DNA from: CAJPNN01 sp041844735
GTDB taxonomy: Bacteria; Bacillota; Clostridia; Peptostreptococcales; Anaerovoracaceae
Length of the DNA: 17,413 nt
Assembly (NCBI GenBank): GCA_041844735.1
Contig: JBGZBP010000070.1
Span: 1-17,413, forward strand
Direction of reading: 5' to 3'
A model generated the notes under the pieces. It saw nothing but the letters and a program-made list of their open reading frames with translations. It was not told where the DNA came from and did no database searches. A program made the translations under genes and the position numbers. Every line of letters begins with the position of its first letter. Within the stretch, counting starts at the first letter, position 1. Of the stretch, positions 12,761 through 17,413 are shown one piece after another.

Positions 12761-15700
12761 TTAGATATATTTCTTTAGCTTGACAAATCTCTTACTGCTC
12801 TTATCAGCATTATCCAATACTATAACATTTTTGCCCATATGAACCATCAAGAATGTGAAGTCTTCAAAGTCAACTCTTCCATCCTGATTGAAATCACAGT
12901 CACCCTTGTTGACAGTTATAGCGATTCCGGTAGTACCGTTACCTCTAGGTACCACTCTCATCTCTACAGGTGAGCCTGTCATAGCCTCAATATTTGCTGC
13001 CAGCTTCGTAATATCTACATCGATATTTTCTGCCGGTTTTACTGCATCAGCTTCTTTGTTTTCAGATGCTTCTGCACTACCGCCCGAAACAGTATCATTG
13101 TTCTGTTTTTCAGCAGCCGCCTCGGCATTGTCGGAAACATTCTCAACTTCAGTTTCAGTAACATCTTTCGGTATCTCGCTTACTATATCGTCAGCGTTCA
13201 TAACTATTACGTTATCTTCCGCTCTTGCTGTTGAAACTGTTGAATCAACGGACTCCGCCTCATATCTGCCGGCTGAGCTTGTATTCAATGTAACGGATGC
13301 CTCTCCATGCATTATCTGTTCAAACACTTCAAGATCCTTATCATCAATTACATCTTTGCTGTCGCCGCTATCCACTACGTTGCCCGGTATCAAATCAAGT
13401 GTTCCGAAGTCAAGCATTGCCTCTGCAAATGTCTTTTCTATGCGGACATTTATGATTTGAAGCTTCAGATATCCTTTACGCTCAACTTCCATAGTGTATA
13501 CTCCTGTAGCCTTAGGAGTAATATCGAATGTTCCGTCCGCACCTACCTGATATTCTGTAGACAGTCCGTCCGCTCCGATAACCACCGGATTATTCATGTT
13601 GTCGTAAAGTCTAATAACGGCCTCGGCGTTCGGTCCATATGTCCTTATCTTACCCTTGATATGCGTCTGTACTGTCGCTGTATCCTCATCAGTATCTCTG
13701 ATTACTGTTACAACATACTGTCCTTTGCCGCCTTCTTCTCCTGTATTCGGATCCGGTTTCACCTCTACATCAAATACGAATTTGAACTCTTTTGTTGCAA
13801 GATCCAGTTCAAATTTTTTCTTAAACTCGGATCCTGTAACTGAGAACTTATTCTCATCACCCTTCTTGATTGAAAGAATGCTGTCGTCTCTGCTTCCAAC
13901 AAGAGTAAATTCAATTTCATCCTCAAGTGCATCCACCTTCACTGTATAACTGTTTCTAACAGGATTAAATTCAGGCTCCAATACCTTATACTCATCGCTT
14001 GTATCATCATCTGTCACAAGGATGTTTCTAAGTGTCGCAGTATTCGCAAACTCAACTTCCACAGCATATGTGAATGGAGTAGTACCGCCACCGTCTACTG
14101 TTACGAAGATTATGTTTTTAATATTATCCTCTGAAATATCTACCGATGTCAATACATTGTTTGCATTGCCCGGAACAGTTTTTCCGTTCACGCTGATTAC
14201 TACATTATCAGCCGGACTCTTAGCAACAGGCATCAAGTTAATAGATGTAGTTCCTCTCTTAACGAGCATTCTGCTGTTCATAGCCTCCGGATTGAAGTTA
14301 TAATCATCAACAGGCTTGTTGTCCTTATATGTAGGTGTAAGCGACTCAAGTCTTGCATTTCCTAATTTTCTAGGAGCTCTTGAAACTTCTATTTCATAGT
14401 TGCCCGTTCTTCCGGTCTTATCTTGGACGGTCACGTAAATGATCGCTTTTGCATCAGGATCCAACAAGAAATCTATAGGAAGTAATAACTCTTCACTCTC
14501 AACTCCACCGGTAAGCTTGTATTCTGTGCCTCCCGGCATTGTAACAGTTATCTTGTCTTCAGGATCTTTTGCGGTAGCAATGAGCTTAACGCTTCTATCC
14601 GTGAAGTCGACAGTTGCCTTGTATGAACCTACACCCTCTGCAAACTTAGGTGTCAACTCATAAAGTCCGTCATTATCCGCCGTTTCATCCACCATCTTCA
14701 GATCTGCAAGTTCTATCTGCAGTATAGGCTCATCTGTTCTTGAAACATTAAGCACATACTCACCTGTATTTCCTCTGCCGTCCTCAATCTTAACGACTAC
14801 CCTGAACGTATTCTGGTGCAGACTCAATTTGTCGAACTTCTTAGATCCTGTTTCTTCAAATTCACCGCCGTCAATATTCATAGATATCTTTCCGTTCGGG
14901 TAACCCGCCTCGGCATTAACTATAAAGTATGTAGCAGATTTTGCAATCTTAACATTGTAAGCCCTCAAAGTTTCTTTGAACTCCGGAGTCATAACACCGT
15001 TTTGAACAGTGATGTTTGAAGCGATAGGATTTGCAGTATTGAATACCTTCAATGTATATTCGTTTACATTTTCATGTCCGCTTGATGCAAATTTTGTAAC
15101 TCTGAACTTGAATATTGAATATCCTTTTGCAGCATCAATATCCTGCCCTACAAAACCGCCCATATTGTCAAACAACTCGTAAACACCGTTTGCTTCATTG
15201 TAAAGCTCGATATATACATCATCCTCATCCACATCTGCGAACAGATATGTCTTTTCGCCGTCATTTGTTGCAGTGTATTCAAACCTGTCAGGACTGAATC
15301 CTTCAACTATTGCAGCATCATTCGATATCGGACCGCCGTCATGGTTCATCATAATCTTCTTAAGTAGCGGAGCAAAAGGTTTATCCCTGTTTCTATCTGC
15401 ATAAAGCACATATACCTGCTCCTTACCGTCATTTGAAACCGCTCTGATATCAAATCTGTCCTTATCGCTTGATATCGCAAATTCCGCCGCCTCACCTGAC
15501 ACTACCGGTCTTCCGTTTACAAAGTAGCTGATTCCATCTCCGGCTGTACCTGTTGTAATGCTTATCTTATCCGCATTCTTGTCAATCTTAGCCAGACCGG
15601 TATTAAGTGTTGCGTCAAATGCATAAGCCGCATCCGCCACGGATATATTCTGAATTACACGCTCTCCATAAGCAAGCTCAGGAAGCAATGTTATTGAATA

Positions 15701-17413
15701 TCTCTGAACATCATTACCGTTCTTGACTGTAATCACTCTTGTAGTAACAGTTCCGTTGAATGCTATTTCTCCCGCACCTGTCACTTGAGCATTAGGATCC
15801 ACTGTTGTAACATTCAATGTTATGCGATCCTTATTCTTCGGAACATACACATAGTAGTTCATCTCTCTTGTATTAAATACGGTTGTGATAGGAAGATCCA
15901 CCACCTGGAATCCGTTCACGTCCACATTCTTACTTACAGATTCTTTTCTCACTATGTTAAGTACATACATAGCGGAAACCACTTTGCTGTTTATGTTCTC
16001 AAATACATCAATCTTTATTTCCTTAGTGCCCTCACTTATATCGAACATTTCAAAATCTGTTCCGGTATAAACTTTTCCATCTATCTTAACAACATTTTCG
16101 CTGCTGATAGCTGTAGGTCTCATTCCTATTCTGTTTACACCGTAAGGCACTGTCACATAGTAGCTTCTCTGATCAGGTCTGAACACAGGTGCCATAGTTC
16201 CCCTGCTTACTTCCAGGTTAACAAGTCTGCCCTTGCCGTCCACCTCAGGTCTGATAACTTTCACGATATAGTGAACCTTGGTATCCGCACCGCCGTATGC
16301 AGCAGATCCTCTAAGCACTATGTCTGCAAAGTTTTCACCCGGATTAAGCTTCATAGTATATGACTGACCGTTATTAACGCCTGTATTGTTAATTATAATA
16401 TTTGAAGCAGAGTATGGTATCAAATCTATGCTTTCCCTGTCGGAATCCACTATCACCTCGTAGTACTTCTTGTTGGAGTCAAAAGTAGGCACCAACTTGT
16501 ACTTGTTAGGTACTACCTCAAGGTTATCAAGCTTAACAATATCTGTTTCGTTTATATTTGATCTGTTGATCAAGATAGTATAGTAAACAGTATTCTGTTC
16601 ATGATCCTTAACCGCCACCAATACCTGCTTATCTCCCTTTGTAGGAAGATCCACTCTCTTAGGAGTTCCCGACAAAGCAGCATCATTGTCTATTACAATC
16701 GCACGGTTAGGTGCTGTAACTATTACGTTTACCGCACTTTCCTTGTTAGGAACATTCACATAGTATCCGTGAGTATCAGGATCGAACACCGGAGTAAGCT
16801 TGTGCGCAACTCCCTGTTCATTTGTAACTTCCAACTTGATATCATCAACATTCCAGCTTTCAGTAGGGTTTCTGTAAATATTCACAGTATAAACCTTGCT
16901 TGCAATCTTTCCATCTTTGTTGACGTTCACGGTAAACTTCACCTGAGTATGTCCGATCGGCAATCCCTCCAAGTGGTACGGATCTCCGGAATTAACCTGT
17001 GTATCCGCTCTGCCCGCCACACTTACAGTAACGCTTCCTGCATTCGGTTCTCTCATAATAGGTGTCAAATCTACCTTATCAACATTTGACGGATAAACAG
17101 TATAGTAATTCATGATACCGCTGTTGAATATCGGTGCAAAAGTTCCCTTAGGACTTGCCTTGATATCTATCAATTCTGCCGTGAACGGTTCTTCCGCCTT
17201 ACTTATATTCAGGATATAAACCTTCTTTGCACCCTTCGCACTCACGGTAATTACTATTCTGTTGTTTCCTGTTATCAAGTATATAGGTTTTGTATTAAAC
17301 TCACCATAACCCTCTTCCTCAAACTTCCAGTTCTCGGACCTTACCGTTATCAAGGCATTATCATCCTTCGCCTTCAAACTCAATGACAGTTCGTTCACCG
17401 CACTTGTCACCGA
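12761..17413 (-). CDS. Giant extracellular-type protein with cadherin-like beta-sandwich repeats and dockerin-like C-terminus (5' end outside window)
   Basis: The frame is open to the right edge, so 1550 C-terminal residues are visible and the N-terminus (signal peptide, possible anchor) is missing. A GTG at 17410 is only the first possible start codon inside the window, not evidence of a real start. Residues 1-1238 are about twelve cadherin-like beta-sandwich repeats. Residues about 1245-1339 resemble a carboxypeptidase-regulatory domain (KGKIRTYGPNAEAVIRLYD to YTMEVERKGYLKLQIINVRI). Two dockerin-like EF-hand halves follow, at about 1340-1370 and 1503-1528, split by a low-complexity acidic segment. 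The tail ends with basic VKLKKYI and has no LPXTG motif. Only one cysteine (1505) is visible, typical of an exported protein. A role in surface structure, adhesion or complex assembly is inference. The partner or ligand is unknown. Confidence 0.85.
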   Translation of the reverse strand, partial: SVTSAVNELSLSLKAKDDNALITVRSENWKFEEEGYGEFNTKPIYLITGNNRIVITVSAKGAKKVYILNISKAEEPFTAELIDIKASPKGTFAPIFNSGIMNYYTVYPSNVDKVDLTPIMREPNAGSVTVSVAGRADTQVNSGDPYHLEGLPIGHTQVKFTVNVNKDGKIASKVYTVNIYRNPTESWNVDDIKLEVTNEQGVAHKLTPVFDPDTHGYYVNVPNKESAVNVIVTAPNRAIVIDNDAALSGTPKRVDLPTKGDKQVLVAVKDHEQNTVYYTILINRSNINETDIVKLDNLEVVPNKYKLVPTFDSNKKYYEVIVDSDRESIDLIPYSASNIIINNTGVNNGQSYTMKLNPGENFADIVLRGSAAYGGADTKVHYIVKVIRPEVDGKGRLVNLEVSRGTMAPVFRPDQRSYYVTVPYGVNRIGMRPTAISSENVVKIDGKVYTGTDFEMFDISEGTKEIKIDVFENINSKVVSAMYVLNIVRKESVSKNVDVNGFQVVDLPITTVFNTREMNYYVYVPKNKDRITLNVTTVDPNAQVTGAGEIAFNGTVTTRVITVKNGNDVQRYSITLLPELAYGERVIQNISVADAAYAFDATLNTGLAKIDKNADKISITTGTAGDGISYFVNGRPVVSGEAAEFAISSDKDRFDIRAVSNDGKEQVYVLYADRNRDKPFAPLLKKIMMNHDGGPISNDAAIVEGFSPDRFEYTATNDGEKTYLFADVDEDDVYIELYNEANGVYELFDNMGGFVGQDIDAAKGYSIFKFRVTKFASSGHENVNEYTLKVFNTANPIASNITVQNGVMTPEFKETLRAYNVKIAKSATYFIVNAEAGYPNGKISMNIDGGEFEETGSKKFDKLSLHQNTFRVVVKIEDGRGNTGEYVLNVSRTDEPILQIELADLKMVDETADNDGLYELTPKFAEGVGSYKATVDFTDRSVKLIATAKDPEDKITVTMPGGTEYKLTGGVESEELLLPIDFLLDPDAKAIIYVTVQDKTGRTGNYEIEVSRAPRKLGNARLESLTPTYKDNKPVDDYNFNPEAMNSRMLVKRGTTSINLMPVAKSPADNVVISVNGKTVPGNANNVLTSVDISEDNIKNIIFVTVDGGGTTPFTYAVEVEFANTATLRNILVTDDDTSDEYKVLEPEFNPVRNSYTVKVDALEDEIEFTLVGSRDDSILSIKKGDENKFSVTGSEFKKKFELDLATKEFKFVFDVEVKPDPNTGEEGGKGQYVVTVIRDTDEDTATVQTHIKGKIRTYGPNAEAVIRLYDNMNNPVVIGADGLSTEYQVGADGTFDITPKATGVYTMEVERKGYLKLQIINVRIEKTFAEAMLDFGTLDLIPGNVVDSGDSKDVIDDKDLEVFEQIMHGEASVTLNTSSAGRYEAESVDSTVSTARAEDNVIVMNADDIVSEIPKDVTETEVENVSDNAEAAAEKQNNDTVSGGSAEASENKEADAVKPAENIDVDITKLAANIEAMTGSPVEMRVVPRGNGTTGIAITVNKGDCDFNQDGRVDFEDFTFLMVHMGKNVIVLDNADKSSKRFVKLKKYI
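12827..12904 (-). other. Second dockerin-like half with canonical EF-hand loop
   Basis: Residues about 1503-1528 carry GDCDFNQDGRVDFEDFTFL. The 12-residue loop 1506-1517 has Asp1, Asn3, Asp5, Gly6, Val8, Asp9 and Asp12, the exact dockerin/EF-hand calcium pattern. It is followed by the short helix FTFLMVHMG. Calcium binding is well supported by family knowledge. Confidence 0.8.
12905..13300 (-). other. Low-complexity acidic Ala/Glu/Asn/Ser-rich segment within the dockerin-like module
   Basis: Residues about 1371-1502 are rich in Ala, Glu, Asp, Asn, Ser, Thr and Val, with no cysteine and little predicted fold up to about 1462. A slightly more ordered stretch (IDVDITKLAANIEAMTG and VEMRVVP) follows before the second EF-hand. 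It looks like a flexible spacer inserted between the two dockerin-like halves. Confidence 0.6.
13301..13393 (-). other. First dockerin-like half, degenerate calcium loop
   Basis: Residues about 1340-1370 read LIPGNVVDSGDSKDVIDD then KDLEVFEQIMHG. The placement right after a regulatory-like domain and the helix starting at DLEVF are those of a dockerin repeat. The loop is acidic but does not fit the D-x-N-x-D-G spacing cleanly; anchoring on Asp1359 puts Ser and Lys at two ligand positions. Calcium binding is doubtful. Confidence 0.5.
13697..17413 (-). repeat. Array of about twelve cadherin-like beta-sandwich repeats
   Basis: Units of about 85-115 residues share a pattern: a leading hydrophobic strand (LxNLEVS), a xPxF turn, a tyrosine-rich strand (NYYTVYP, YYVTVPYG, NYYVYVP, SYTVKVD), and a closing strand YxIxVxR. 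Approximate bounds in visible-residue numbers are 1-73 (cut), 76-180, 185-284, 290-388, 394-489, 494-577, 583-671, 679-790, 795-891, 898-1011, 1017-1121 and 1125-1238. The repeats are diverged at the protein level and I see no long identical DNA copies, so recent tandem duplication is not indicated. Confidence 0.75.

Noticed and set aside
15785..16363. 192-codon plus-strand frame inside the giant gene
   Set aside because: It is antisense to well-defined repeats and its product is His/Ser/Tyr-rich without a fold, a typical shadow.
17408..17410. GTG as the true start of the giant protein
   Set aside because: It falls in the middle of a beta-sandwich repeat, at the window edge, and the frame stays open to base 17413.
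1..17413. tRNA, rRNA, CRISPR array, insertion sequence, phage attachment site or toxin-antitoxin pair
   Set aside because: None was seen. Gene content is housekeeping and surface-protein type, without direct-repeat arrays, transposase motifs or tRNA-like cloverleaf sequence.

Overview
The window looks like a chromosomal segment of a strictly anaerobic, AT-leaning, Gram-positive-type bacterium of the class Clostridia. The pointers are a clostridial-order rnf operon (C-D-G-E-A-B) with an RnfB rich in ferredoxin repeats, a NusG-domain-II membrane protein just after it, a DUF1836 protein, a Gx-type transporter, strong AGGAGG ribosome sites, and a very long surface protein made of cadherin-like beta-sandwich repeats. 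I did not assign a genus. No RNA gene, insertion sequence or CRISPR array was seen.

Plus strand, 1-4922: the 3' part of rnfC, then rnfD, rnfG, rnfE, rnfA and rnfB, tightly packed with 1-4 bp overlaps. Together they form the membrane complex that moves electrons from reduced ferredoxin to NAD+ while pumping Na+ or H+. A bidirectional-looking hairpin terminator closes the operon. An extended -10 promoter sits directly against that terminator and probably drives the next gene, a NusG-domain-II membrane protein.

Minus strand, 4943-8364: a DUF1836 putative regulator (with a consensus promoter overlapped by a perfect 12-bp inverted repeat), a Gx transporter, a THUMP-domain RNA methyltransferase and an orphan MreB-family actin. 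The last two overlap by 4 bp. The DUF1836 gene converges on the NusG-II gene with only 20 bp between them.

Minus strand, 8448-12674: an arginine block in transcription order argC (short type-2 form), argJ, and a single long gene that fuses argB (acetylglutamate kinase) to argD (acetylornithine aminotransferase). These three genes encode every step from glutamate/N-acetylglutamate to ornithine through the acetyl-recycling route. No carbamoyltransferase or later genes are present.

Minus strand, 12761-17413: the last 1550 codons of a giant exported-type protein cut by the window edge. It has about twelve cadherin-like repeats, a carboxypeptidase-regulatory-like domain, and two dockerin-like EF-hand halves separated by about 130 residues of low-complexity acidic sequence. 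A long hairpin, well paired only when read as minus-strand RNA, lies between this gene and argC.

The most unusual items are the ArgB-ArgD fusion, the promoter/palindrome in front of the DUF1836 gene, the cysteine-rich acidic tail on RnfE, the split dockerin-like module, and the structured element upstream of argC. I did not find a clearly new multi-gene defence or mobile system.
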